Shown here one piece after another: positions 45,186 through 55,633 of a stretch of DNA of 64,000 nucleotides (position 1 is the first letter of the stretch; every line of letters begins with the position of its first letter). The position numbers and the translations under genes are program-made. The notes below the pieces were generated by a model. It was not told the origin of the DNA and made no database searches. It saw nothing but the letters and a program-made list of their open reading frames with translations. The DNA comes from Solibacillus silvestris (GTDB lineage Bacteria; Bacillota; Bacilli; Bacillales_A; Planococcaceae), in NCBI GenBank assembly GCA_001586195.1, contig CP014609.1, positions 842,001-906,000 on the forward strand, in the 5' to 3' direction.

Positions 45186-45235
45186 TCTTTTTACAGCCGA
45201 TACTTGAAAAATGTTAAAAAAAACGGACGAATTCA

Positions 45236-45264
45236 TTGACATCAATTTAGAGATTTGCTAATTT
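45236..45264 (+). promoter_or_regulatory. Sigma-A promoter of the hrcA operon
   Basis: TTGACA and an extended -10, TGCTAATTT (hexamer TAATTT), with a 17-base spacer, ten bases before the CIRCE operator. Confidence 0.8.
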
Positions 45265-45273
45265 ATAAATATA

Positions 45274-45300
45274 TTAGCACTCCTCTTAATCGAGTGCTAA
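45274..45300. promoter_or_regulatory. CIRCE operator (HrcA binding site)
   Basis: A perfect TTAGCACTC-N9-GAGTGCTAA inverted repeat between the promoter and the hrcA start. HrcA binding here represses the chaperone operon until heat stress. Confidence 0.97.
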
Positions 45301-45314
45301 CAGAGGTGAGAAAG

Positions 45315-46340
45315 ATGTTAACAAATCGGCAGTTACAACTATTGCAAGTAATCATAGACGAATTTGTGATGTCAGCACAGCCTGTTGGTTCGCGTCAACT
45401 ATCCAAAAAAGAAGGAATTACGTATAGTGCTGCTACAATACGTAATGAAATGGCTGATTTGGAGGAGTTAGGGTTTTTAGAAAAAACGCATACTTCTTCA
45501 GGCAGGGTACCTTCTGAAAAAGGGTATCGCTTTTATGTCGACCATTTACTTCAGCCTCAAATTATTTCGAGTGGCGAAGTAGCGCAAATCCAGTCGCTCT
45601 TTAAAAAGCAGATTGTTGAAGCAGAACAAATTATAAAAGAATCCGCAAATATATTATCGGAGTTAACGACATACACGACGATTTTACTCGGTCCGGATGT
45701 TCAAAAACATCGTGTCAAGAAATTCCAGATTGTACCGTTAACAGAACAGACAGCGGTGGCTATTATCATCACAGATAACGGTCATGTAGAAAATCGCACA
45801 TTAACGTTACCACCGGGTTTTAACCCGCATGATATTGAAAAGATGGTTAATATTTTGAATGACCGCCTAGTCGGTGTACCGTTATATGAGCTGCCGGTAA
45901 AGCTTCAGACTGAGGCAATATCGGTATTGAAGTCTCATATTCATGCATCCGATTCGATTGTCCGGTCCTTGTTATCCATTACTTCAAACCATCACGAAAA
46001 TAAAGTTTATTACGGTGGTAAGTCCAACATGTTGAATCAGCCGGAGTTCCATGATTTAGAGAAAATGCGAATGCTGATGGATCTGATCGACAAGGAAAGC
46101 CAAGTTCAAACTTTATTCAATGAACAGAAACATGGTATTCAAATCCGAATAGGTTCAGAAAACAATCATTTAGCAATGGAGAACTGCAGTGTCATCACCG
46201 CTTCCTTCCTTGTCGGGGAAGAACAGCAGGGGGCGATCGCAATTATCGGTCCGACGCGCATGGATTACCGACGTGTTGTTACATTATTGGATGTTATGAC
46301 AAACAGTCTATCCAGAGCGTTTTTCGATAAAAAGCAGTAA
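45315..46340 (+). CDS. hrcA: Heat-inducible transcription repressor HrcA
   Basis: A 341-residue HrcA: N-terminal winged helix (LTNRQLQLLQVIIDEFVMSAQPVGSRQL, SAATIRNEMADLEELGFLEKTHTSSGRVPSEKGYRFYVDHL) and the C-terminal GAF-like/dimerisation region ending VTLLDVMTNSLSRAF. The frame extends upstream to 45255, but that would cover the CIRCE site. ATG 45315 follows GAGGTGAGAAAG and is the real start. It autoregulates through CIRCE. Confidence 0.97.
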   Translation: MLTNRQLQLLQVIIDEFVMSAQPVGSRQLSKKEGITYSAATIRNEMADLEELGFLEKTHTSSGRVPSEKGYRFYVDHLLQPQIISSGEVAQIQSLFKKQIVEAEQIIKESANILSELTTYTTILLGPDVQKHRVKKFQIVPLTEQTAVAIIITDNGHVENRTLTLPPGFNPHDIEKMVNILNDRLVGVPLYELPVKLQTEAISVLKSHIHASDSIVRSLLSITSNHHENKVYYGGKSNMLNQPEFHDLEKMRMLMDLIDKESQVQTLFNEQKHGIQIRIGSENNHLAMENCSVITASFLVGEEQQGAIAIIGPTRMDYRRVVTLLDVMTNSLSRAFFDKKQ

Positions 46341-46417
46341 TGCCGTTGATTCAGCGGTCGTAGCGTAATACATTACCGAAGAATTTATAAATGATTGATA
46401 CTCGAGGAGGAAAAGAA

Positions 46418-46975
46418 GTGTCAGAAACAAAAAACAATGAAGAATTGCAGCAAGAAGAAACTACGGAAGAAGTAGTGGAAACAGCTGAAACTACTGAAAC
46501 AGAAGAAATCGTAGTAGATGAAAAAGATCAGAAAATCGCTGAACTGGAAGCAAAACTTGCTGAAGAGGATGCACGTTATCTGCGTTTGCGTGCAGACTAC
46601 GATAACTTGGCGCGTCGCACGCGTTTAGATCGTGAAGCAGCGGAGAAATACCGTGCACAAAGCCTGCTGACAGAACTTTTACCAGTGCTGGACAATTTAG
46701 ACCGTGCACTGCAAATAGAAGTGACGACAGAAGAAGCGGCATCATTGTACAAAGGTGTACAAATGGTATATGACCAGTTACTTGCTGCAACCGAAAAAGA
46801 AGGTCTTTCGATCATTCCGGCAGAGGGCGAAAGCTTTGATCCGAACTTCCACCAAGCTGTAATGCAAGAGCAGGACAGTGAAAAGGAAACAGGCATCATT
46901 TTACGCGAACTGCAAAAAGGGTATCAGTTAAAGGACCGTGTACTGCGTCCGTCAATGGTATCAGTAAACGAGTAA
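46418..46975 (+). CDS. grpE: Nucleotide exchange factor GrpE
   Basis: A 185-residue GrpE: acidic Glu/Thr-rich N-terminus, long coiled coil (EKDQKIAELEAKLAEEDARYLRLRADYDNLARRTRLDRE) and a C-terminal beta domain (GVQMVYDQLL, GESFDPNFHQAVM, LQKGYQLKDRVLRPSMVSV). It releases ADP from DnaK. The frame opens at ATG 46391, but that ATG lies before the Shine-Dalgarno GAGGAGG; GTG 46418 after it is the start. Confidence 0.96.
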   Translation: MSETKNNEELQQEETTEEVVETAETTETEEIVVDEKDQKIAELEAKLAEEDARYLRLRADYDNLARRTRLDREAAEKYRAQSLLTELLPVLDNLDRALQIEVTTEEAASLYKGVQMVYDQLLAATEKEGLSIIPAEGESFDPNFHQAVMQEQDSEKETGIILRELQKGYQLKDRVLRPSMVSVNE

Positions 46976-47006
46976 TTTAGTGCTTTTCGGTGCTATTTAT
47001 ATATAA

Positions 47007-47180
47007 CTTCATGCAGCAGGCGTTTCAAACGCCTGCTGCATGAAGATAAGCCTCTGGCAGATGTCACAGATTTTTTTAAGGAAAGGATGTCAGCCTAAAA
47101 ACGTCGCGTCGTGCGACAAAGGCTGACTGACCCACGTCCTGTGGGCCTAAAATCTGGACGCAATTACGCCGAGGCGTAAT
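47007..47180 (+). repeat. Structured leader element before dnaK (copy 2 of 2)
   Basis: CTTCATGCAGCAGGCGTTT and its exact complement (47007-47045, one-base centre) form a 19-bp hairpin. CAGATTTT pairs with AAAATCTG enclosing GTCAGCCT/AGGCTGAC and CCCACGTCCTGTGGG, and AATTACGC pairs with GCGTAATT. The blocks TAAGC, GGCAGATGTCAC, GGAAAGGA and GCAATTACGC match the element before korA. Because it lies between grpE and dnaK, it could modulate or partly terminate the hrcA-grpE-dnaK transcript. Confidence 0.82.
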
Positions 47181-47240
47181 TAATCTATTTTGATGTTTAT
47201 ATCAAACACATTTTGTTTTTTACTATTAGGAGGAAATTAA

Positions 47241-49100
<1,860 letters not shown>

Positions 49101-49119
49101 TTCTTTCTGATTTTCACAT

Positions 49120-49152
49120 AAAAGCCAAAGACCGCTTGCGGCTTTGGCTTTT
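49120..49152 (+). terminator. dnaK terminator
   Basis: AAAAGCCAAAG/CTTTGGCTTTT stem with an inner ACCGC/GCGG pairing. Confidence 0.88.
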
Positions 49153-49174
49153 AAGTTTGTAATGGTATGGGCTT

Positions 49175-49505
49175 ATTAGCGGATTCTCGTGGGAAAGTAG
49201 AACTTATTGAAACGAAAGTAGAAAGTTCAGCGGCTAATGTGGAAGCTATTCAGGGAAAAGTGGAATAGATCGCCCGGAAAGTAGAAAGTGCAAATTATAT
49301 TAGTGGGTTCCCGTGAGAAAGTAGAACATATTGAATCGAAAGTAGAAAGTTTAGTATCTAATGTGGAAGCTATTAATGGAAAAGTAGAATAGATAGCCCG
49401 GAAAGTAGAAAGTGCAAATCTTTTTAGCGGATTTCCGTGAGAAAGTAGAACTTATTGAATCGAAAGTAGAAAGTTCAGCGACGAAAGTGGAAGCTATTCA
49501 TGGAT
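49175..49505 (+). repeat. 21-bp-periodic array, AAAGTAGAA family (downstream of dnaK)
   Basis: Superunits of exactly 124 bp begin at 49194, 49318 and 49442; the third is incomplete. Each has five 21-base units plus a 19-base linker starting TTAGCGG or TTAGTGG. Unit order and spacer text match the array at 415-1040, for example the unit ending ATCGCCCGG. The heptad reading frame is broken by TAG and TGA codons. It follows the dnaK terminator and precedes two GC-rich palindromic elements. Confidence 0.9.
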
Positions 49506-49543
49506 AAACATAATTAGAATACGAAATTTAATACTAAACGAGA

Positions 49544-49649
49544 AGTGCTTGGAATGGAGGGGACGACTCCAGCGGGAATAGCGTGACGCCTGAGACTACA
49601 GGCTCAGGCCACGCCCGCGGAAAGCGTCCGACCCGGAATGGAAAGCACT
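49544..49649. repeat. GC-rich palindromic intergenic element, second type
   Basis: Bounded by AGTGCTT and AAGCACT. It contains GGAGGGGACGACTCCAGCGG, AGCGTGACGCCTGAG, CTCAGGCCACGCCCGCGG and AAAGCGTCC. It is related to the elements at 1127 and 49721 by the GACTCC, AGCGTG and GCCACGCCC blocks. Similar elements are, to my recollection, dispersed in many Bacillaceae genomes; this was not checked. Confidence 0.82.
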
Positions 49650-49720
49650 GGACCTTATGAAGAGAAGAAATTATATATTGCGAAAACTGATGTAGTAAAG
49701 GTTATTAAAATTAACCGGTA

Positions 49721-49864
49721 GTTGTGCGAAGTGGAGGGGCCGACTCCTAGGGGGATTAGCGTGCGCGGAAAATCAGGTTGCTCCTGCGGTTACTCGTCGC
49801 AAAGCTTTATTCAAAGCTTTGGAGCCACGCCCCCAGGAAAGCGTGCCCCGCAACGCAGCACAAC
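49721..49864. repeat. GC-rich palindromic intergenic element with 7-bp terminal inverted repeats (copy 2)
   Basis: Bounded by GTTGTGC and GCACAAC, 144 bases long, against 201 for the copy at 1127. The flanking blocks are conserved and the middle differs (CAAAGCTTTATTCAAAGCTTTG hairpin region). No gene is supported in 49505-49979; the last 110 bases are AT-rich and must hold any dnaJ promoter. Confidence 0.86.
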
Positions 49865-49979
49865 GGGCTATGTAATTACAACGGAATATTAATTGCATTC
49901 ATTATGCAAAGCAAAAGCTATACATCATTTTTTCAACATGTTAAAATAGACGTTATGTAAAAAGAGCGGAGAGTGAACA

Positions 49980-51101
49980 ATGAGTAAGCGCGATTACTAT
50001 GAAGTACTTGGCCTGAGCAAAGGTGCAAGCAAAGATGAAATAAAAAAAGCGTATCGTAAATTATCAAAACAGTATCACCCGGATTTAAACAAAGAAGAGG
50101 GTGCAGACGAAAAGTTCAAAGAAGTCGCAGAAGCATATGAAGTGCTGTCAGACGACCAAAAACGCGCACGCTATGACCAGTTCGGCCATGAAGATCCAAA
50201 TGCAGGCTTTGGTGGCGGCGGCTTCGGAGGCGGCGCTGGCTTCGGCGGATTCGAAGACATTTTCAGTTCGTTCTTCGGAGGCGGCCGACGCCAAGATCCG
50301 AACGCCCCACGTAAAGGCGACGATCTTCAGTTCCGTATGAACATCTCTTTCGAAGAAGCAGTATTCGGAAAAGAAACAGAAATCGAAATACCAAAAGAAG
50401 AAACATGTGATACATGTCACGGCTCCGGTGCAAAACCAGGTACGCAGCCACAAACATGTACACAATGTAATGGTGCGGGTCAAATTAACCAAGCGGTCGA
50501 CACACCGTTTGGCCGTATGGTAAACAAACGTTCTTGTCCATCATGTCGTGGTCAAGGTAAAATTATCGTGGAAAAATGTACACCATGTCGCGGTACTGGT
50601 ACGATTACGAAAAAGAAAAAAATCAAAATCACAATCCCTGCAGGTGTTGATGATGGTCAACAATTACGCGTAGCAGGTCAAGGTGAAGCAGGATTCAACA
50701 ATGGTCCGGCCGGCGATTTATACATTATTTTCAATGTTCGCAAGCATGAGTATTTCGAACGTGACGGCGATGATATTTTATATGAATTAAAACTAACAAT
50801 CCCGCAAGCTGCATTAGGTGATGAAATCGAAGTACCGACAATTCACGGTAAAGTGAAGCTGAAAATCCCTGCAGGTACACAATCCGGTGCACAATTCCGC
50901 CTGAAAGATAAAGGCGTAAAAAATGTACACGGCTATGGAATGGGGAACCAGTATGTTATCGTAAACGTTGTAACACCGACGAAATTAACGGAAAAACAAA
51001 AACAATTGTTACGTGAATTCGCAGAAATTAGTGGAGACATTCCGGAAGAACACGGAAGCTCCCTGTTCGACAAAATCAAGAAAAAAATTAAAGGCGACTA
51101 A
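49980..51101 (+). CDS. dnaJ: Chaperone DnaJ (Hsp40)
   Basis: A 373-residue type I J-protein: J domain with YHPDLNK (HPD), a Gly/Phe-rich region ([15 protein letters not shown]), a zinc finger with four repeats ([32 protein letters not shown]), and the C-terminal substrate-binding domains. It stimulates DnaK ATPase. ATG 49980 follows AGCGGAGAGTGAAC. It is separated from dnaK by 880 bases of repeats, so it may be transcribed independently. Confidence 0.97.
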   Translation: MSKRDYYEVLGLSKGASKDEIKKAYRKLSKQYHPDLNKEEGADEKFKEVAEAYEVLSDDQKRARYDQFGHEDPNAGFGGGGFGGGAGFGGFEDIFSSFFGGGRRQDPNAPRKGDDLQFRMNISFEEAVFGKETEIEIPKEETCDTCHGSGAKPGTQPQTCTQCNGAGQINQAVDTPFGRMVNKRSCPSCRGQGKIIVEKCTPCRGTGTITKKKKIKITIPAGVDDGQQLRVAGQGEAGFNNGPAGDLYIIFNVRKHEYFERDGDDILYELKLTIPQAALGDEIEVPTIHGKVKLKIPAGTQSGAQFRLKDKGVKNVHGYGMGNQYVIVNVVTPTKLTEKQKQLLREFAEISGDIPEEHGSSLFDKIKKKIKGD

Positions 51102-51115
51102 GGAGTGTATTGCAA

Positions 51116-52054
51116 GTGAAATGGACAGAACTTTCGATTTTAACAACGCATGAAGCTGTTGATGCAGTGACGAACATTTTACACGAAGCTGGTGCAAGCG
51201 GTGTAGTAATTGAAGATTCAAAGGAATTAGACAAAGAGAGAATCGATAAATTTGGTGAAATTTACGCACTGAACCCAGAAGATTTTCCAAAAACAGGTGT
51301 CATTGTAAAAGCATACTTATCGGCTTCAAGTTTTTTAGCGGAAACAATCGAAGAAATTAAGCTTGCAATCGCAAACCTTGTAAACTTTGATATTAATATT
51401 GGTGAAAATGTATTAACTTTATGTGAAGTTGATGAAGAAGATTGGTCAACGGCGTGGAAACAATACTACCATCCGGTAAAAATTTCGGAACGCTTTACAA
51501 TTGTGCCGACTTGGGAAGACTACAAACCGGTATCAACGGATGAGCTGATCATTGAGCTGGATCCGGGAATGGCGTTCGGAACAGGAACACACCCTACAAC
51601 GGTCATGTGTTTACAGGCACTTGAAAAAGTTGTACAGCATGACCACACAGTAGTCGATGTTGGTACGGGATCTGGCGTATTGTCAATTGGTGCTGCCATG
51701 CTTGGAGCGAAAAGCGTTCATGCACTGGACTTAGATGAAGTGGCAGTAAATGCAGCGCGTGAAAACGTTGAATTGAATAAAATGAGTGATATAGTAGAAG
51801 TATTCCACGGTAATTTATTGGACACAGTAAAAGAACCGGCTGATATTGTCGTAGCGAATATTTTAGCAGAAATCATTATGTCATTTACGGATGATGCATT
51901 TTCAATTGTAAAACCAGGTGGCATCTACGTGACATCGGGCATTATCGGAGCGAAGAAAGATGATGTAAAAGCAGCTCTTGAAAAAGCCGGATTTGTCATA
52001 GAAGAAGTATTAATGATGGAAGATTGGGTAGCGATTATTTCACGTCGTCCTTAA
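51116..52054 (+). CDS. prmA: Ribosomal protein L11 methyltransferase PrmA
   Basis: A 312-residue class I SAM methyltransferase with [35 protein letters not shown] (motif I) and [12 protein letters not shown] (NxxA). The N-terminal alpha/beta domain binds L11. The frame opens at TTG 51110, which is too close to AAGGAGTG; GTG 51116 has correct spacing. It begins 14 bases after dnaJ, so it is co-transcribed. Confidence 0.96.
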   Translation: MKWTELSILTTHEAVDAVTNILHEAGASGVVIEDSKELDKERIDKFGEIYALNPEDFPKTGVIVKAYLSASSFLAETIEEIKLAIANLVNFDINIGENVLTLCEVDEEDWSTAWKQYYHPVKISERFTIVPTWEDYKPVSTDELIIELDPGMAFGTGTHPTTVMCLQALEKVVQHDHTVVDVGTGSGVLSIGAAMLGAKSVHALDLDEVAVNAARENVELNKMSDIVEVFHGNLLDTVKEPADIVVANILAEIIMSFTDDAFSIVKPGGIYVTSGIIGAKKDDVKAALEKAGFVIEEVLMMEDWVAIISRRP

Positions 52055-52070
52055 TTAAATCGTTTAATCG

Positions 52071-52111
52071 AAAATCGAACATTTTGCTAATGTGCAAAAT
52101 GTTCGATTTTT
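52071..52111 (+). terminator. Terminator-like hairpin between prmA and rsmE
   Basis: AAAATCGAACATTTTGC and GCAAAATGTTCGATTTT form a 17-bp perfect stem with a six-base loop; T tail. Confidence 0.9.
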
Positions 52112-52136
52112 ACGTTATCAATTAGGAGTGAAGACA

Positions 52137-52880
52137 ATGCAAAGGTATTTTGTAGATACTGTGGAAAATGATATGGACCACTTTATGATTTCCGGGGAAA
52201 ACGCGCGCCATATTTCAAAAGTAATGCGTATGACGGCAGGAGAAGAAATCATTGTTGTACATGACAATGTAGCGTATGTTTGTGAAATTATCGAGCTGGA
52301 CCAGGATGTACGTGTGAAAAAAACAGGTACGACAATCCCTTCGCCGGAAATGCCGGTACAAGTCGATATTGCTTGCGGCTTGCCAAAAGGCGATAAACTG
52401 GAACTGATTGCGCAAAAAGCGACAGAACTTGGTATGCACGCGTTAATTCCGTTTGCTGCGGAACGTTCGATTGTAAAATGGGATGATAAAAAAGCAAAGA
52501 AAAACCAGGAACGTCTTCAAAAAATCTCTCAGGAAGCAGCGGAGCAATCGCATCGTACATATGTCCCGGATGTTGTACAGCCAATCAGTTTTAAGCAGCT
52601 TGTACAAACATTCTCAAACTATGATGCTGTCTATATTGCTGATGAAGAGGATGCGAAGTTGGCAAACCGTACGACATTCAAACAAAAACTGCAATCGTTA
52701 AATAAGGAAAAAACGCTGCGCATTTTATGTATTTTCGGTCCTGAAGGTGGCATTTCCCGTAATGAATCGGCAGTATTCCTTGAAGCCGGTGCACAGACAA
52801 TGTCACTGGGGCCTCGTATTTTACGGGCAGAGACGGCACCGTTGTATGCGTTATCTGCAATTTCGTATGAATTTGAATAG
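52137..52880 (+). CDS. rsmE: 16S rRNA (uracil1498-N3)-methyltransferase RsmE
   Basis: A 247-residue SPOUT enzyme: N-terminal PUA-like domain (MQRYFVDT, HISKVMRM), GLPKGDKLELIAQKATELGMHALIPF, ERLQKISQEAAEQSHRTYVPDV, and the knot motif IFGPEGGISRNE...SLGPRILRAETAPLYALS. ATG 52137 follows TAGGAGTGAAGAC; the frame before it overlaps the terminator. In B. subtilis mtaB follows directly; here 10 kb of other genes come between. Confidence 0.96.
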   Translation: MQRYFVDTVENDMDHFMISGENARHISKVMRMTAGEEIIVVHDNVAYVCEIIELDQDVRVKKTGTTIPSPEMPVQVDIACGLPKGDKLELIAQKATELGMHALIPFAAERSIVKWDDKKAKKNQERLQKISQEAAEQSHRTYVPDVVQPISFKQLVQTFSNYDAVYIADEEDAKLANRTTFKQKLQSLNKEKTLRILCIFGPEGGISRNESAVFLEAGAQTMSLGPRILRAETAPLYALSAISYEFE

Positions 52881-52913
52881 TGAATGATTTAAAATAACAG
52901 ACCTAAACAAAGC

Positions 52914-52956
52914 AAAAAGCCTTAATTTCTCATACAAAGAGAAATTAAGGCTTTTT
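52914..52956 (+). terminator. rsmE terminator
   Basis: AAAAAGCCTTAATTTCTC pairs perfectly with its complement around ATACAAA; T5 tail. Confidence 0.93.
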
Positions 52957-53015
52957 GTTTTGTACACCGGAAATCCGTTATTTACAAACTATCTCAAATT
53001 AAATGTATTTCTCCC

Positions 53016-53055
53016 TTGTATAACAAAAAACAAATATGTATAATGTTTGTATAAC
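53016..53055 (+). promoter_or_regulatory. Sigma-A promoter with flanking direct repeats before the desaturase gene
   Basis: TTGTAT (53016-53021) and TATAAT (53039-53044) with a 17-base spacer. The 9-mer TTGTATAAC occurs at 53016-53024, over the -35 box, and again at 53047-53055, just after the -10 box, 31 bases (three helical turns) apart. This placement suggests an operator pair. Confidence 0.7.
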
Positions 53056-53220
53056 ATGTAACAGTGTCTCTAGACAAATTTTTATTGTAAACAGCTACAA
53101 TATGGAATTTTATTAATATTAATCGTGAAATGAATAAAGAATATTACTGAACATTATACAAATTATTCTGTACGAGGAAATCGTTGTACAATATCGAATC
53201 GAAACAGGGAGGAACTATAG

Positions 53221-54795
53221 ATGAAAAAAATTGCAGTGGTAGGGGCAGGACCTGGTGGATTAGCGGTTGCCATGTTATTGGCGCATAAAGGTTATGAAGT
53301 GACGGTGTATGAAAAACAGGCGTATGTAGGTGGGCGAACAAGCGAGATTAAGCTTGGTGATTATAAATTTGATATGGGACCAACATTTTTAAATATGTTG
53401 TACATTGCAGAGGAAATTTTTGAGTTAACAGGTCGCGATATTCACGACTATGTGGATTTGATCGATTTAAATCCGATGTATCAATTAATCTACCATAATA
53501 AAAAGATTAATATGACGCGTGATGCAGATGAGATGATTCGTCAAATCGATGAGCTGTTCCCTGGAAATAAAGGAAGTTATGAGCGTTATATGGAACAGAC
53601 GCAAAAGAAACTTGAAGTGCTTGCTCCTGTATTGCAGGCACCGATGAACAAGCTGACAGACCTGTTCAATCCGAAAGTGATGAAAGCTTTCAAAGAATTG
53701 GAAGTAGGGAATTCTCTTGTTGATACGCTTTCAAAGTTTTATAACGAAGAGGAATTACAGCTCGCTTTTACATTCCAGGCAAAATATCTGGGGATGTCTC
53801 CATGGGAAAGTCCCGGCGCATTTTCAATTCTTTCATATATTGAACACGCTTACGGCGTTTACCACATTAAAGGTGGTATCAATAAGCTGACAGAAGCGAT
53901 GGCGAAAGTTGTCCTGGAATCAGGCGGGAAAATTTTATTAAATAACGGTGTGAAGAAGTTAAGAACAACAGGCAAAAAAGTAACGGGTCTACTGCTGGAA
54001 GATGGTCAGGAAATTGAGGCAGATGAAGTAATCATTAACGGAGATTTCGCACATGCGATGACGAATCTTGTGGAACCCGGGCTATTGAAAAAATATACTC
54101 CGGAAAAGCTCGAGAAAAAACAATACTCCTGTTCAACGTTCATGCTGTATTTAGGTGTCAATAAACGATTTGATTTACCGCACCATACAATTTGGTTTGC
54201 AAAAGATTACCGGAAAAATGTAGAGGAAATTACAAAAACGAAATTGATGTCCGATGATCCTTCGATTTACATTCAAAATGCCGTCGTTACGGATGAAACG
54301 GTTGCACCAAAAGGGAAGTCGACATTATACATTTTAGTTCCGGTGCCGAATAATATGAGCGGTATCGACTGGTCGGAAAAGGCAGGTCCTTTCCGGGATA
54401 TGATTTTAAATATGGTAGCGGATAAACTGGGTGTTAAGGATATGTGGGAATATATCGAAGAGGAGCGCATGATTACACCAGCCGACTGGGAACGCGATAT
54501 TCATGTATATAAAGGGGCAACGTTCAATTTAGGGCACCAATTATCGCAAATGCTTGTATTCCGCCCGCGCAATAAATTTGAAGAGCTCGATCATTGCTGG
54601 TTAGTCGGTGGTGGTACACATCCGGGCAGTGGCTTGCCGATTATTCTGGAATCGTCCCGAATTACAGCGAACGGCATTTTACAGCAGGATAAACAGACTT
54701 TACTCCCGGTTAAACCACTGCCGAAAGTGGAACTGTATAGAAAGAAACAATCCCAATTAAAGCATCAGCCTGCAGCCATTCAAACAAATGTCTGA
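53221..54795 (+). CDS. CrtI/CrtN-family phytoene desaturase-like oxidoreductase
   Basis: A 524-residue flavoprotein. It has the N-terminal FAD site IAVVGAGPGGLAVAMLLAHKGYEVTVYE, GGRTSEI and FDMGPTF, and the C-terminal WLVGGGTHPGSGLPIILESSRI that closes the carotenoid desaturase family. It would desaturate or oxidise a C30/C40 carotenoid at the membrane. GGGAGGAACTATAG precedes ATG 53221. No squalene/phytoene synthase or other crt gene is nearby in the window, so the pathway must be completed elsewhere or the enzyme has another substrate. Confidence 0.88.
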   Translation: MKKIAVVGAGPGGLAVAMLLAHKGYEVTVYEKQAYVGGRTSEIKLGDYKFDMGPTFLNMLYIAEEIFELTGRDIHDYVDLIDLNPMYQLIYHNKKINMTRDADEMIRQIDELFPGNKGSYERYMEQTQKKLEVLAPVLQAPMNKLTDLFNPKVMKAFKELEVGNSLVDTLSKFYNEEELQLAFTFQAKYLGMSPWESPGAFSILSYIEHAYGVYHIKGGINKLTEAMAKVVLESGGKILLNNGVKKLRTTGKKVTGLLLEDGQEIEADEVIINGDFAHAMTNLVEPGLLKKYTPEKLEKKQYSCSTFMLYLGVNKRFDLPHHTIWFAKDYRKNVEEITKTKLMSDDPSIYIQNAVVTDETVAPKGKSTLYILVPVPNNMSGIDWSEKAGPFRDMILNMVADKLGVKDMWEYIEEERMITPADWERDIHVYKGATFNLGHQLSQMLVFRPRNKFEELDHCWLVGGGTHPGSGLPIILESSRITANGILQQDKQTLLPVKPLPKVELYRKKQSQLKHQPAAIQTNV

Positions 54796-54871
54796 CTAGG
54801 GATTGTAATGTAATGAAACTTTTAATTGAATGGAAACGTATAATAACTATTCAATTAAAGGGGGCAATACA

Positions 54872-55486
54872 ATGTTCAAAAAATTAGCATCAGATGCATT
54901 AGGGTTATCAGATATCGGGGTAGTGATTTCAAGACAGGACTTTGACAAAACAGATGCAGATGATTTTATTTTTAATGAAGTGGATGAACAAATCTATTTT
55001 CTGATCAAAACAAAAGCGGATGAGTATTGCTTCACCAACTATGCATTAATCCATGTGGACGGGGCAAATGCGATCAGTAAAAAACGTATGCTGCGCCGCT
55101 ATGACTACGAACATTTTGCGATTGAAGAAGTGCTGCTGGAAACGGCCGGAACAATTGATTTGGATGTGGAAATTAAATTTGTGATCGGAAATATGCCGTT
55201 AAGTATTGATATTCATAAAAAACACTTAACGGAAATTAAAGATCTATACAAAGCGCTTCATGCGATTTCCCTTGAACAGAAGGCGAATACATTCGGCATG
55301 GATGCGGCAAAACAAAGCTTGAATTTAGCTGCCTCTGCAATCGGCCGCGCGGGTAATGAAGGTGTTTCACCAGCTGATGCATTTAAGGAAATCACAGCAT
55401 TTTCACATAGCTGGCTGCTGGAGCAAAAGAAAGCGTTTGTTAAAAAAGATTTCGGCGATGTTTTTGAGAAATATATTAATAACTAA
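54872..55486 (+). CDS. YvbH-like bacterial PH-domain protein
   Basis: A 204-residue soluble protein. The N-terminal 125 residues resemble a bacterial PH domain (FKKLASDALGLSDIGVVI, EYCFTNYALIHVDG, RRYDYEHFAIEEVLLETAGTIDLDVEIKFVIG). The C-terminal helical part (AKQSLNLAASAIGRAG, SHSWLLEQKKAFVKKDFGDVFEKYI) matches the YvbH-type oligomerisation region. B. subtilis YvbH has about the same length. ATG 54872 follows AAAGGGGGC; an in-frame ATG at 54830 lacks a site. Function unknown. Confidence 0.82.
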   Translation: MFKKLASDALGLSDIGVVISRQDFDKTDADDFIFNEVDEQIYFLIKTKADEYCFTNYALIHVDGANAISKKRMLRRYDYEHFAIEEVLLETAGTIDLDVEIKFVIGNMPLSIDIHKKHLTEIKDLYKALHAISLEQKANTFGMDAAKQSLNLAASAIGRAGNEGVSPADAFKEITAFSHSWLLEQKKAFVKKDFGDVFEKYINN

Positions 55487-55500
55487 TAGATTGAAGATGA

Positions 55501-55535
55501 CACTCATATCTGAAATAGGTTATGAGTGTTTTTCT
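55501..55535 (+). terminator. Terminator of the PH-domain gene
   Basis: ACACTCATA/TATGAGTGT stem with a 12-base loop; T5 tail. Confidence 0.85.
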
Positions 55536-55633
55536 TTTCAATTATTTTCCGTTTTTGGACCGTGTTTAAGGGGAAGAGAAACAATAAAGTAATTCTTTCC
55601 CTTTTTAATTATAAATGATGATAGGTGGCGCTG

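Noticed and set aside
45255-45314. N-terminal extension of HrcA from 45255
   Set aside because: It would be translated from the CIRCE operator and promoter region; ATG 45315 has the correct ribosome binding site and family start.
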